Assembly: GCA_002490635.1 (NCBI GenBank) | Contig: DKUJ01000044.1 | Coordinates: forward strand, 1 to 54,189 | Source of the DNA: Porphyromonadaceae bacterium UBA7207 | GTDB lineage: Bacteria; Bacteroidota; Bacteroidia; Bacteroidales; Muribaculaceae | Direction of reading: 5' to 3' | Length of the DNA: 54,189 nucleotides | Shown: positions 7,899 through 17,299 of the stretch, in pieces | Layout of the letters: each line of letters opens with the position of its first letter | How positions within the stretch are numbered: position 1 is the stretch's first letter | Translations under genes and position numbers: made by a program | The notes under the pieces: generated by a model | Told to the model about the DNA's origin: nothing | Database searches by the model: none | Seen by the model: only the letters and a program-made list of their open reading frames with translations

Positions 7899-8408
7899 AT
7901 GGCTAAATTCGCATTACGCTACGCACTGGCATTCATTGTCCTGCTTCCGGCGCAGGGTGTCGTTTTCAACCACATGACCCTGTTTTCGGTGGCGGTGCCG
8001 CTTGTGTTCCTCTGGCTGCTGGTTTCGGTGCCTGTGACTGTCGGCACCAATCTTACCATGCTGCTCGGGTTTCTCACGGGGCTGGGGGTGGATATTTTCT
8101 GCGACACTCCGGGGGTGAACGCACTCTCCTGTACGGTGGTCTCCTTCGCCCACAAGCCGCTTTTCCATCTCTATTCATCTTTTGACGACGACCTCGGCGG
8201 CCGCTCGCCTTCGTCGGCATCGATGGGAGCGCCTGCGTTTGTGAAGTTTCTGCTCACAACTGTGGCGCTCTATTGCGTGCTGATGTTCACAATCGAGGCT
8301 TTTCAGATGTTCAACTTCCGCATGTGGATTCTCAGAGTCACGTCGTCGACAATATATACGTTCATAATGCTTTACGCCGCCGACTGTCTGCGGCCACGGC
8401 GTGAGTGA
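7899..8408 (+). CDS. mreD: Rod shape-determining protein MreD
   Basis: The 169-residue protein is mainly hydrophobic, with about five membrane segments and a GFLTGLGVDIFCDTPG motif in the middle. The last feature is typical of MreD, which also has the small size and the position between mreC and the PBP2 gene. A longer frame starts upstream inside mreC, but the ATG at 7899, one base after the mreC stop, is the natural start. Its end overlaps the GTG start of mrdA by eight bases. MreD is an integral membrane partner of MreC and PBP2 with no known enzymatic activity. Confidence 0.9.
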   Translation: MAKFALRYALAFIVLLPAQGVVFNHMTLFSVAVPLVFLWLLVSVPVTVGTNLTMLLGFLTGLGVDIFCDTPGVNALSCTVVSFAHKPLFHLYSSFDDDLGGRSPSSASMGAPAFVKFLLTTVALYCVLMFTIEAFQMFNFRMWILRVTSSTIYTFIMLYAADCLRPRRE

Positions 8409-10284
8409 AACCTTTTGCAAGGCAAATCCTCCTCAATTGAGAAAGAACTACGATCTCGAGAAAAGAAAGTATGTAATCGGCGCTTTTGTGGTGCTGATTG
8501 CCATCATATACTCGGTGCGGCTCTTCGACCTGCAGATCAACGATGCCAAGTACAAGCGTTCCGCCGACTCCAATGCTTTCCTGAAAAAGACCGTCTATCC
8601 ATCGCGCGGACTTATCTACGACCGCAACGGCGAACTTGTGGTGTTCAACCAGCCGGCCTACGACGTAATGATGATTCCGCGCGACGTGCAGCCGTTCGAC
8701 ACCCTCGACTTCTGCAATACCCTCAATATCACAAGGGAGCAGTTCGACCGGCGTCTGACCGACATGCGCTCGTCGTCGGGCTATTCGTCGTACACCCCCC
8801 AGAGGCTTATTGCGCAGCTGTCGGCCCAGGACTACGGGCGCCTTCAGGAAAAGCTATACCGTTTTCCGGGTTTCTTTATCCAGAAACGTATCCTCAGGCA
8901 ATACAATCATCCTACGGCTGCCAATGTGCTCGGCAATATCCGCGAGGTCAACGGCGACGACATCGAGCGCGACGACTACTATTCGCCCGGCGACTATACC
9001 GGCGACCTTGGCGTGGAGAAAAGCTACGAGCAGTATCTGCGAGGCGTAAAGGGCGTGGAGATTCTTATCCGCGATGCCCGAGGGCGCATACAGGGCCGCT
9101 ATGAGGACGGCGCCGCTGACATCGAACCCATTTCCGGCCGCGACCTGCGCCTAAGCCTCGACATAGGGCTGCAGCAGTATGCCGAAAGCCTCATGACAGG
9201 CAAACGCGGCGCCGTGGTGGCCATCGAGCCGGCTACAGGCGAGATACTCTGCATGGTGTCTATGCCCTCCTACGACCCGATGCTTCTTGTTGGGCGGCAG
9301 CGTGGCGAGAATTACCGTGCACTGGTGAACGACGACTCCTGGCCGCTGTTCGACCGTGCCCTCATGGGAGCCTATCCGCCCGGCTCCACATTCAAGCCCA
9401 CGCAGGGGCTCATCCTGCTTCAGGAAGGCATAATCGACCTGAACACCGCCTATCCCTGCTATCATGGCTATATAAATGGCGGGTTGCGTGTCGGCTGTCA
9501 CAGCCACGGATCGCCGCTGCCGCTCAAGCCGGCTTTGCAGACATCGTGCAACGCGTTTTTCTGCTGGGGCTTCAAGGCCATGATCGACAAGCGCAGCAAA
9601 TACGGCTCCTCGGCGAACGCCTTCGAGACATGGAAGCACCATCTTGTGAGCATGGGCTATGGCTACAAACTTGGCGTGGACCTTCCCGGCGAGAGCCGCG
9701 GCTTTATTCCCAACGACCGCTTCTACAACCGCTTCTATGGCGAGGGACACTGGAGCGCCAATACAATAATCTCCGTTTCCATCGGCCAGGGCGAGATACT
9801 TTCTACGCCTCTGCAGATTGCCAATCTCGGTGCCACCATTGCCAACCGCGGCCACTTCTTCACCCCGCACATTGTCAAGGCTATCCAGGATACTGTAATG
9901 CCCGAGGAGTTCTCCATCCCGCGCTATCCCACGGTGGAGGAGCGCCATTTCCATGCTGTGGCCGAGGGCATGCGCATGGCTGTTACCGGCGGCACCTGCC
10001 GTCGCGCGGCGATTCCCGGCATCGAAGTGTGCGGAAAGACGGGCACCGCCCAGAATCCTCACGGCAAGGACCACTCGGCGTTCATGGGCTTCGCACCTTA
10101 TCAGAATCCGCGTATCGCCGTGGCTGTATATGTCGAGAACGGCGGCTGGGGTGCTACATACGGTGTGCCCATAGGCTCTCTGGTGATGGAAAAATATCTC
10201 ACAGGCACCATTTCTCCCGAGCGCAAGCCAATGGAGGCGATGATGCTTAATTCAAGTATTGTGTATGCCGCTCCAAAGAGGTAA
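8401..10284 (+). CDS. mrdA: Penicillin-binding protein 2 (elongation transpeptidase)
   Basis: This class B PBP crosslinks peptidoglycan in the lateral wall together with RodA. It has 627 residues: a short cytoplasmic part, one membrane anchor at about 25-45 and a pedestal with YPSRGLIYDRNGELV. The transpeptidase domain follows, with the active-site Ser in STFK (S329 and K332), SCN at 382-384 and KTG at 546-548. The start is a GTG that overlaps mreD by eight bases. The next in-frame initiation codons lie beyond the conserved cytoplasmic segment. The 3' end overlaps rodA by 20 bases, so the pair is translationally coupled, as expected for partners that work as one complex. Confidence 0.96.
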   Translation: MSETFCKANPPQLRKNYDLEKRKYVIGAFVVLIAIIYSVRLFDLQINDAKYKRSADSNAFLKKTVYPSRGLIYDRNGELVVFNQPAYDVMMIPRDVQPFDTLDFCNTLNITREQFDRRLTDMRSSSGYSSYTPQRLIAQLSAQDYGRLQEKLYRFPGFFIQKRILRQYNHPTAANVLGNIREVNGDDIERDDYYSPGDYTGDLGVEKSYEQYLRGVKGVEILIRDARGRIQGRYEDGAADIEPISGRDLRLSLDIGLQQYAESLMTGKRGAVVAIEPATGEILCMVSMPSYDPMLLVGRQRGENYRALVNDDSWPLFDRALMGAYPPGSTFKPTQGLILLQEGIIDLNTAYPCYHGYINGGLRVGCHSHGSPLPLKPALQTSCNAFFCWGFKAMIDKRSKYGSSANAFETWKHHLVSMGYGYKLGVDLPGESRGFIPNDRFYNRFYGEGHWSANTIISVSIGQGEILSTPLQIANLGATIANRGHFFTPHIVKAIQDTVMPEEFSIPRYPTVEERHFHAVAEGMRMAVTGGTCRRAAIPGIEVCGKTGTAQNPHGKDHSAFMGFAPYQNPRIAVAVYVENGGWGATYGVPIGSLVMEKYLTGTISPERKPMEAMMLNSSIVYAAPKR

Positions 10285-11734
10285 AGATTCCGGCACGGTT
10301 TTCCGAAGGCTCGACTGGCCCACTGTGCTGATATACCTGATAATGGTGTTCGCCGGCATGGTGAGCATCTATGCCGCCAGCTACGATTTCGACCAGGCTT
10401 CCATGTTCTCGGCCGACGAGTTCTCCGGCAAGCAGTTGCGCTGGATTGGCCTGTCGCTCCTGCTTGGCATGGTGATTCTGCTTGTGGATGCCAGGATGTA
10501 CGAGACATATGCCTATCCTGTCTATTTCGGGATACTGATATTGTTGGCCATCACGCCCTTTGTGGCCCACGACATCAAAGGCTCGCATTCGTGGATTTCG
10601 TTCGGCTCCATGAGCCTGCAGCCCGCCGAGTTTGCCAAGTTCGCCACGGCGCTGGCATTGGCGAAGCTTTTCAGCAGCTATCAGTTCAGGCTCAACGCCA
10701 AGGCGGGTAACTATGCCAAGGCCCTGGCAATCATTTTCATGCCCGTCGTGCTCATTCTGTTACAGAACGAGACCGGCTCGGCGCTCACTTTCATGGCGCT
10801 GTTCTTTGTGCTGTACCGCGAGGGAATGAGCGGGCTGGTGCTTTTTGCCGCCGTTTTTGCCGTGGTGATTTTTGTGGTTGGCATCAAATATACCGAAACC
10901 ATGGTGATGGGCATGCCTGCGGGGCAGTTTGCCGTGCTGGTGATTGTGATGATAGTCACAGTCGGCATGGCTTTCTTCTACGGGCGGCGTTATGTGGTGG
11001 CCCGGAATCTGCTTTTCGGCTATCTTGCCCTCGGGGTGGTGCTTGCGGCCATTTCCATTACGGGGATAGACATTCCCGCCTTGCCGTTCCTTCTGGCGGC
11101 CATAGGCATTGCGTGCGTGTATGTGTGCCTTGATGCCATAAAGACACATCGCCCGCGGCTCTATGTCACTGTGGCCTCGGCAGTGTTCGGCGTGGTGTTC
11201 CTCTTCAGCGTCGGAGCCGCATTCAACCACCTGCAGCCACACCAGCAGATGCGCATAAAAGTGGTGCTGGGCATGGTGGAGGACTTGCGCGATGCCGGCT
11301 ACAACGTAAACCAGAGCAAAATCGCCATAGGATCCGGAGGATTTTTCGGAAAAGGCTTCCTCAACGGCACACAGACCAAGCTGAAGTATGTGCCGGAACA
11401 GCATACCGACTTTATATTCTGCACCATAGGCGAGGAGGAAGGGTTCGTGGGCGCAATGTTCGTAACACTTCTTTTCCTGGGGCTGATACTCCGGGTGCTC
11501 AAAATCGGCGAACGCCAGCCCACGACTTTCGGGCGAGTCTACGCCTACTGCGTGGCATCCTATTTCATTTTCCATTTCTGCATCAACATAGGCATGGTCA
11601 TAGGGCTATGCCCGGTGATTGGCATTCCGCTGCCTTTCTTCAGCTATGGCGGCTCCTCTTTGTGGGGATTCACGATTCTGCTGTTCATACTGTTGAAAAT
11701 CGATGCCGTCCGCAAGAACATAATGGTTTACTGA
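10265..11734 (+). CDS. rodA: Peptidoglycan glycosyltransferase RodA (SEDS family)
   Basis: RodA polymerises lipid II into glycan strands in the elongation complex. The 489-residue protein has about ten to twelve membrane segments. It has the SEDS motifs SHSWISFGSMSLQPAEFAK near residue 110 and GNETGSA-like LQNETGSALTF near 170. Further on are QSKIAIGSGGFFGKGFLNGTQ and the C-terminal GIPLPFFSYGGSS. It is longer than E. coli RodA (about 370 residues) because of extra hydrophobic segments in the middle, between about residues 195 and 300; this enlarged form is usual in Bacteroidetes. I chose the ATG at 10265; a TTG at 10259 is also in frame. It is the last gene of the elongation operon. Confidence 0.94.
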   Translation: MPLQRGKDSGTVFRRLDWPTVLIYLIMVFAGMVSIYAASYDFDQASMFSADEFSGKQLRWIGLSLLLGMVILLVDARMYETYAYPVYFGILILLAITPFVAHDIKGSHSWISFGSMSLQPAEFAKFATALALAKLFSSYQFRLNAKAGNYAKALAIIFMPVVLILLQNETGSALTFMALFFVLYREGMSGLVLFAAVFAVVIFVVGIKYTETMVMGMPAGQFAVLVIVMIVTVGMAFFYGRRYVVARNLLFGYLALGVVLAAISITGIDIPALPFLLAAIGIACVYVCLDAIKTHRPRLYVTVASAVFGVVFLFSVGAAFNHLQPHQQMRIKVVLGMVEDLRDAGYNVNQSKIAIGSGGFFGKGFLNGTQTKLKYVPEQHTDFIFCTIGEEEGFVGAMFVTLLFLGLILRVLKIGERQPTTFGRVYAYCVASYFIFHFCINIGMVIGLCPVIGIPLPFFSYGGSSLWGFTILLFILLKIDAVRKNIMVY

Positions 11735-11765
11735 TTGGCCGAATGCAGGATTTTCCGTATTTTTG
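11735..11765 (+). promoter_or_regulatory. Promoter of the MFS transporter gene
   Basis: TTGG at 11735-11738 and TATTTTTG at 11758-11765 form a Bacteroidetes -33/-7 pair with 19-20 base spacing. The leader to the ATG at 11854 is about 80 bases. No clear terminator for rodA is seen in this 119-base gap. Confidence 0.55.
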
Positions 11766-11853
11766 CACATACTGACGGCCGGGAGCGATGCCCGGCTATG
11801 TACTCCAATAATCTTACTTACCGCACAACACCTTCAACGCATTGTAAAACACC

Positions 11854-13653
11854 ATGAAACAGCAACGCGACCTCAGCTTCTGGAAACTATGGAACCTCAG
11901 TTTCGGTTTCTTCGGCGTCCAGTTAGCCTATGCCCTGCAAAGCTCGCAGGTGAGCCGCATTTTCTCCACCATCGGCGCCGACCCGCACGACCTCAGTTAT
12001 TTCTGGATTCTTCCACCACTTATGGGGCTCATCGTGCAGCCCATTGTGGGCAGCGCCTCCGACCGTACATGGACCCGCCTTGGCCGCCGGCTGCCATATC
12101 TGCTTGGCGGAGCACTGGTGGCCATCATAGTGATGTGTCTTCTGCCCAATGCCGGCTCGATGGGGCTGGGCATTTCCTCGGCCATTATTTTCGGCCTGGT
12201 TATGCTCATGCTTCTGGATACCTCCATCAATATGGCCATGCAGCCCTTCAAGATGCTTGTGGGCGACATGGTGAATGAAAAACAGAAAGGCCTGGCCTAT
12301 TCCATACAGTCGTTCCTCTGCAATGCCGGCTCTGTCGTGGGCTATGTGGCTCCTTTTGTGCTGGCGTGGTTTCTTGCGAACACCGCTCCTGCCGGCGAGG
12401 TGCCCCCTACGGTGACCTGGGCTTTCTATGTCGGCGCCGCCATTCTGCTGGTATGCGTTGTGTACACTTTCGCCAAGGTGAAGGAGATGCCTCCGGCCGA
12501 ATATGCCCTCTTCCACGGCATTAAGGACGAAAAGACCGGCAAGGAAACCAAGCAGAACATGTTCCGTCTGCTGGTGAACGCTCCCAAGGTGTTCTGGACC
12601 GTAGGGCTTGTGCAGTTCTTCTGCTGGGCCGCATTCCTGTATATGTGGACCTATTCCACCGACGCCGTAGCCTTGCAGGCCTTCGACGCTCCTGCCATGC
12701 AGACCGTGACAGGCGTGACTATCGACGGACAGACATATGCCGACAAATATATCTTCAACTCCGAGCGCCCTGTGATTGAAAACGGACGCCTGTCGATTGC
12801 TGGCATCGAGGTAGACGGAGCGTTCTCCCGCCCCCGGACCGTGGTGCTCGATGGCGACACACTGATGCGTGACGGCAAGCCCGTGGTCGTGCAGGGTGTG
12901 TCCAGAATGGAGTCGGGCAGCTCGATAGCTCCCGCAGGAGCCACTATAACTGTCGACGGCACTGCCGTGACCGTGGCCGCTTCGGCAACTGCCGTTTCGG
13001 AGCTTTCGCTGGTAGAACCCGGCACGAGCCTCACCCTGGCTCACATCGCTTCGCTGGATCATGGAACCGGCAGCTATGTGCTCGAGCAGACCTCGAGCCT
13101 CCCCGCGGTAAATTCCCCGGAAGAAATCATTCTTAACTACGACACCCTTCTCAATCCTGCCACTGCCGCCTACCAGAGCGCCGGAGACTGGAACGGCATC
13201 CTCCTTGCCGTTCAGGGCATCGCTGCCGTGCTGTGGGCCATAGTGCTCGGTGCCGTGCGCCGCCGCAAGCCTGCCTACTCGCTGAGCCTGCTCATCGGAG
13301 CCGTCGGCTTTGTTTCTGTATATTTCATCCAAAACCAGTATCTGCTTTTCGTTTCCTACTCCATGATGGGCTGCGCATGGGCAGCCATGCTCGCCATGCC
13401 GTTCACCATACTCACCAATGCCCTTTCCGGAGGCAACATAGGCACCTACCTTGGGCTGTTCAACTGCACCATCACAATCCCGCAGATTGTGGCGGCGCTC
13501 TGCGGCGGTCTGATTCTGCACAGCTTCCCGCGTGCTGCCTGTGGTGCTCCTCTTACCGTGGGCATGCTTGTGGTTTCCGGCGTGTTGCTGCTTTTCGGCG
13601 CTATCGCCGTGTGGGGCATCAGGGAAACTTTCGGCTCTCAAGAACGTCAATAA
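11854..13653 (+). CDS. MFS transporter (GPH/SLC45-like) with periplasmic insertion
   Basis: This 599-residue major facilitator protein resembles the SLC45 or GPH sugar-transporter group. It begins FWKLWNLSFGFFGVQLAYAL and has SDRTWTRLGRRLPYLLGG in the loop between helices 2 and 3. Helices 1-7 fill residues 10-268 and helices 8-12 fill about 447-590. Between helices 7 and 8, a loop expected to face the periplasm, lies an extra block of about 150 residues (281-432). It is rich in Val, Thr, Gly and Asp and probably beta-structured. Most relatives are 430-550 residues long. The likely substrate is a di- or oligosaccharide, which is inference from family. The L-serine dehydratase gene follows after three bases. 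Confidence 0.85.
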   Translation: MKQQRDLSFWKLWNLSFGFFGVQLAYALQSSQVSRIFSTIGADPHDLSYFWILPPLMGLIVQPIVGSASDRTWTRLGRRLPYLLGGALVAIIVMCLLPNAGSMGLGISSAIIFGLVMLMLLDTSINMAMQPFKMLVGDMVNEKQKGLAYSIQSFLCNAGSVVGYVAPFVLAWFLANTAPAGEVPPTVTWAFYVGAAILLVCVVYTFAKVKEMPPAEYALFHGIKDEKTGKETKQNMFRLLVNAPKVFWTVGLVQFFCWAAFLYMWTYSTDAVALQAFDAPAMQTVTGVTIDGQTYADKYIFNSERPVIENGRLSIAGIEVDGAFSRPRTVVLDGDTLMRDGKPVVVQGVSRMESGSSIAPAGATITVDGTAVTVAASATAVSELSLVEPGTSLTLAHIASLDHGTGSYVLEQTSSLPAVNSPEEIILNYDTLLNPATAAYQSAGDWNGILLAVQGIAAVLWAIVLGAVRRRKPAYSLSLLIGAVGFVSVYFIQNQYLLFVSYSMMGCAWAAMLAMPFTILTNALSGGNIGTYLGLFNCTITIPQIVAALCGGLILHSFPRAACGAPLTVGMLVVSGVLLLFGAIAVWGIRETFGSQERQ

Positions 13654-13656
13654 TTT

Positions 13657-14856
13657 ATGGAATCACTTCGCCAGCTATATAAGATAGGCAACGGACCTTC
13701 GTCGTCGCACACCATGGGCCCCCGCAAGGCCGCAGAGCGTTTCGCGGCGCGCACTTGCGGGCATGTGTCGCGATATAGCGTGACACTCTACGGCGCCCTG
13801 GCCGCCACCGGCCGTGGCCACCTCACCGACCAGGCCATTATGGAGGTGCTCACCGCCGTGGCTCCCGCAGAAATAATCTGGGAGCCTGAAACGGTGCTTC
13901 CCTTCCACACCAACGCCATGACTTTCCGTGCTTTCGATGCCGAAGGCTCCGAAGTCGACTCCTGGACGGTGTATTCCGTCGGAGGCGGCGATATCGTGGA
14001 AGAGGGCATGAGCCGCAATGCAGGTCCCGACATCTATCCTCTTACTCACATCAAGGACATCCAGGCGGAATGCGAGCGTCGTGGAACTTCCTACTGGGAG
14101 TATGTGGACAGCTGCGAGGGCGCCCAGATCTGGGACTATCTTGCAGAGGTATGGCAAGTGATGAAAGAGGCTGTGGAACGTGGCATCGAGGCCGAGGGAG
14201 TACTTCCCGGAGGCCTTGGTGTCCGCCGCAAGGCCGTGAGCTACTACGTGCATGCCGAGGGATATAACAAGAGCCTGAAGAGCAGGGGACTGGTGTATGC
14301 CTATGCCCTTGCCGTAAGCGAGGAGAATGCCTCCGGCGGGCGTATTGTCACCGCGCCCACATGCGGCTCCTGCGGTGTGGTTCCAGCGGTGCTGTACCAC
14401 CTTCACACCTCCAAAGGTTTCAGCGAACAGCGTATTCTGCGGGCGCTGGCAACAGCAGGCCTGTTCGGCAATGTAGTGAAAACCAATGCATCGGTGTCCG
14501 GGGCTGAAGTAGGATGCCAGGGCGAGGTCGGCGTGGCCTGCGCCATGGCTGCCGCTGCCGCTTCGCAGCTCTTCGGCGGCACGGTGGCACAGATAGAATA
14601 CTCCGCCGAGATGGGTCTGGAGCATCATCTGGGGCTGACATGCGACCCGGTGTGCGGTCTGGTGCAGATTCCATGCATCGAACGCAATGCCTATGCCGCA
14701 GCCCGCGCACTCGATGCTAACCTTTATTCGGCGTTCAGCGACGGACGCCATCGCGTGACTTTCGACCGCATCGTCGAGGTGATGAAGCAGACCGGTCACG
14801 ATATTCCGTCGCTATATAAGGAAACCGCCATGGGCGGTCTTGCGGTAATCCATTGA
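13657..14856 (+). CDS. sdaA: L-serine ammonia-lyase (L-serine dehydratase), single chain
   Basis: The enzyme deaminates L-serine to pyruvate and ammonia with an oxygen-sensitive 4Fe-4S cluster. The 399 residues contain both parts of the enzyme. The beta-type domain starts MESLRQLYKIGNGPSSSHT and includes MGPRKAA and YSVGGGDI. The alpha-type domain has APTCGSCGVVPA near residue 230 and HHLGLTCDPVCGLVQIPCIE near residue 325. The cysteines in the last two segments are the likely cluster ligands. The gene starts three bases after the transporter stop, so the two probably share a transcript; a metabolic link between them is not evident. It is intact and of normal length. Confidence 0.94.
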   Translation: MESLRQLYKIGNGPSSSHTMGPRKAAERFAARTCGHVSRYSVTLYGALAATGRGHLTDQAIMEVLTAVAPAEIIWEPETVLPFHTNAMTFRAFDAEGSEVDSWTVYSVGGGDIVEEGMSRNAGPDIYPLTHIKDIQAECERRGTSYWEYVDSCEGAQIWDYLAEVWQVMKEAVERGIEAEGVLPGGLGVRRKAVSYYVHAEGYNKSLKSRGLVYAYALAVSEENASGGRIVTAPTCGSCGVVPAVLYHLHTSKGFSEQRILRALATAGLFGNVVKTNASVSGAEVGCQGEVGVACAMAAAAASQLFGGTVAQIEYSAEMGLEHHLGLTCDPVCGLVQIPCIERNAYAAARALDANLYSAFSDGRHRVTFDRIVEVMKQTGHDIPSLYKETAMGGLAVIH

Positions 14857-14900
14857 ATTAAACCAACACAATAATCTATAAACGGGATAATCAGAAATCC

Positions 14901-16343
14901 ATGAGAATTAAAGCAATCTTGGCAGCGACGGCTGCCGCGGCTGCCCTTTCGGTGGCCGTGGCGCAGGCTCCCAAACACGAATTCCGCGGAGCTTGGCTTC
15001 ACACAGTCTTCCAGGGACAGTACAAAAACCAGAACACCGAGCAGAACAAGGCCTATCTCATCGGCCAGCTCGACAGCCTCAGGAAAGTAGGTGTCAATGC
15101 GGTAATCTTCCAGGTGCGTCCTCAGAGCGATGCATTCTATGCAAGTGAACTTGAACCATGGAGCCGCTATCTGACCGACGGCGGCAATGCCCCGAGGCCT
15201 TTCTGGGATCCACTGCAGTTCATGATCGAGCAGTGCCACGAGCGAGGCATGGAACTTCATGCATGGCTCAATCCTTACCGTGTGACTTCCAATAGCAAGC
15301 AGACGCTGCCGCAGAACCATATCTACCACCGCCATCCCGAGCGTTTCATACGCTACGACGGCAAGCTCTATTTCGACCCCGGACAACCCGAGAACCGTGA
15401 GTTCATCGGTGCCGTGGTCGACGACATCGTTGCCCGCTACGATGTCGACGGCATTCACTTCGACGATTATTTCTATCCTTATCCCGTTAAGGGCAAGGAA
15501 TTCGGCGACGACGCTTCCTACCGCCGCTATGGCAACGGCATGGACCGTGGCGACTGGCGCCGCCACAATGTGGACCTGCTTATCGAGGATCTGCACCGCC
15601 GCATCGCCGCCGCCAAACCCTGGGTGCGCTTCGGCATAAGTCCTTTCGGTATCTGGCGCAACCAGAGCTCCGACCCCAGAGGCTCTCGCACAAGCGGTCT
15701 GCAGAACTACGACGCTCTCTATGCCGATGTGCTGCTCTGGGAGGAAGAGGGATGGATCGACTATCTTCTTCCGCAGCTCTACTGGGAACTCGACCACCGT
15801 GCCGCCTCTACCCGCGAGCTTCTGGGCTGGTGGAACGAAAACTCGGGCGAAAAGCGCCATCTCTATATCGGCCAGGATGTGAAAAAGTGCATGGACAAGG
15901 GTGAACTGGGCCAGAAAGTGGCATACACACGCGCCGGCTCCAATATCAAAGGCAACTGCTGGTGGCCCGGATATTCGGTGACCCGCAACTACAGCGGTGT
16001 GGCCGACTCGCTGGCCACAAGGCACCAGGCGACAGTGGCTCTGGTGCCTTCCTACCCATGGATGTCGGAACGCCGGCCGCAGGCTGTCGGCGGCCTTGAT
16101 GTGGAGAACCGCAAAATCAGCTGGGAAGCCCCTGCGGCAACCGGCACAGCCGACGACGTGAACCGCTTCGTGGTGTATCGCTTCGACTCTCCCGAGAGTG
16201 TCGATATATCCTTGGCCGAGGCCATTGTGGCTGTTACTCCGCATGCCGCTTTCGAGGCTACTGCCCCGGGCGTGTATGTGGTAACGGCTCTCTCTCGTGC
16301 CAATAACGAATCCGAGGCTTCTGTTCCTGTTGTAGTACGATGA
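14901..16343 (+). CDS. Secreted GHL10 glycoside hydrolase-like protein
   Basis: The protein of 480 residues starts with a clear Sec signal peptide (about residues 1-22, ending AVAQA). The mature protein opens with KHEFRGAWLHTV, the hallmark of the GHL10 family (PF02638), usually annotated as family 10 glycosylhydrolase. Further family motifs are GVNAVIFQVRPQSDAFY, LHAWLNPYRV, and GIHFDDYFYPYP with two catalytic-type aspartates. The C-terminal 80 residues look like a fibronectin III-type domain. Family members are thought to act on envelope or dietary glycans; the substrate is not known from this sequence. Its end overlaps the start of the glycosyltransferase at 16340. Confidence 0.88.
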   Translation: MRIKAILAATAAAAALSVAVAQAPKHEFRGAWLHTVFQGQYKNQNTEQNKAYLIGQLDSLRKVGVNAVIFQVRPQSDAFYASELEPWSRYLTDGGNAPRPFWDPLQFMIEQCHERGMELHAWLNPYRVTSNSKQTLPQNHIYHRHPERFIRYDGKLYFDPGQPENREFIGAVVDDIVARYDVDGIHFDDYFYPYPVKGKEFGDDASYRRYGNGMDRGDWRRHNVDLLIEDLHRRIAAAKPWVRFGISPFGIWRNQSSDPRGSRTSGLQNYDALYADVLLWEEEGWIDYLLPQLYWELDHRAASTRELLGWWNENSGEKRHLYIGQDVKKCMDKGELGQKVAYTRAGSNIKGNCWWPGYSVTRNYSGVADSLATRHQATVALVPSYPWMSERRPQAVGGLDVENRKISWEAPAATGTADDVNRFVVYRFDSPESVDISLAEAIVAVTPHAAFEATAPGVYVVTALSRANNESEASVPVVVR

Positions 16344-17299
16344 TGCAGAATACCCCGCTCGTTTCCGTGATAGTCCCGGCACACAATGCCGCGGACTATC
16401 TCGGCGAGTGCGTGGACAGTATCCGGTCGCAGACGCTTGCCGACTGGGAACTCATTCTTGTGGATGACGCCTCCGACGATGCCACCGGCGCCATGTGCGA
16501 TGCCTTCGCCGCTTCCGACGGCCGTATAAGAGCCTTCCATATCGCCGCGCGCCACCAGTCGGCAACCCGCAACTACGGCACCGCCAGAGCCAAAGGCCGC
16601 TATATCTGCTACCTCGACAGCGACGATGCATATGGGAACTCCGCTCTCGAACTGATGATAAAGGCAATGGAAGAGTTTGATGCCGACATGTGTGTGGCGG
16701 GCTATGTGGACGGCACTGGCAATACTCTTCCGCAGATGCCGCAGCCGCAGTGGGCTGTATGCAATGGCACAGAGGCCTTGAGGAATATTCTTTACCAGCG
16801 CCCCGGGTGGCATTGCTCCGTGTGCGCGCGCATGTTTACACGCGACATGATATCCCGCGCCGGCCAGTTCGACGAGGCTCTGTTCTATGAGGATCTCGAG
16901 ATTGCCCCTCGGCACTGCATGGCTGCCGCACGTGTGGCCATGACAGAGGCTCCGCTCTATTTCTACCGCACCAATCCGTCGAGTTTCATGAACACCTGGC
17001 ACAGCCGGCGACTGCATTCGCTGGCTGTAGTGGATCGTATCGCCTCCAGGTGTGCCGTAGACAGCCGGCTTGCCGCAGCCGCGCGCTCGCGGCGTTTCAG
17101 CGCCTATTGCAACATAATGGGTCTGGCGGCGCGCAACGGCGACCGTGCGACGGCCCGAAGCTGCTGGACGGTGGTGAAGAGCCTGCGTGGAGCAGTCCTC
17201 TCCGATCCGGAAACGAGATTGAAGAACAAAATCGGCGCGCTGCTGGCATTTGCCGGTGGCGGCGCCTGCACGCTCCTGATGAAATGGCTTGGAAAGTAG
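16340..17299 (+). CDS. Glycosyltransferase family 2
   Basis: The 319-residue protein opens with VSVIVPAHNAADYLGECVDS and has VDDASDDAT near residue 50 and the metal-binding DSDD in YLDSDDAY near residue 92. This is the GT-A fold of family GT2. A later segment, SVCARMFTRDMI and FYEDLEIA, matches the acceptor region of capsule or O-antigen type enzymes. No membrane span is evident. The start ATGATG overlaps the preceding stop, and its own end overlaps the phosphoribosyltransferase start by 16 bases. The sugar donor and acceptor cannot be read from the sequence. Confidence 0.9.
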   Translation: MMQNTPLVSVIVPAHNAADYLGECVDSIRSQTLADWELILVDDASDDATGAMCDAFAASDGRIRAFHIAARHQSATRNYGTARAKGRYICYLDSDDAYGNSALELMIKAMEEFDADMCVAGYVDGTGNTLPQMPQPQWAVCNGTEALRNILYQRPGWHCSVCARMFTRDMISRAGQFDEALFYEDLEIAPRHCMAAARVAMTEAPLYFYRTNPSSFMNTWHSRRLHSLAVVDRIASRCAVDSRLAAAARSRRFSAYCNIMGLAARNGDRATARSCWTVVKSLRGAVLSDPETRLKNKIGALLAFAGGGACTLLMKWLGK

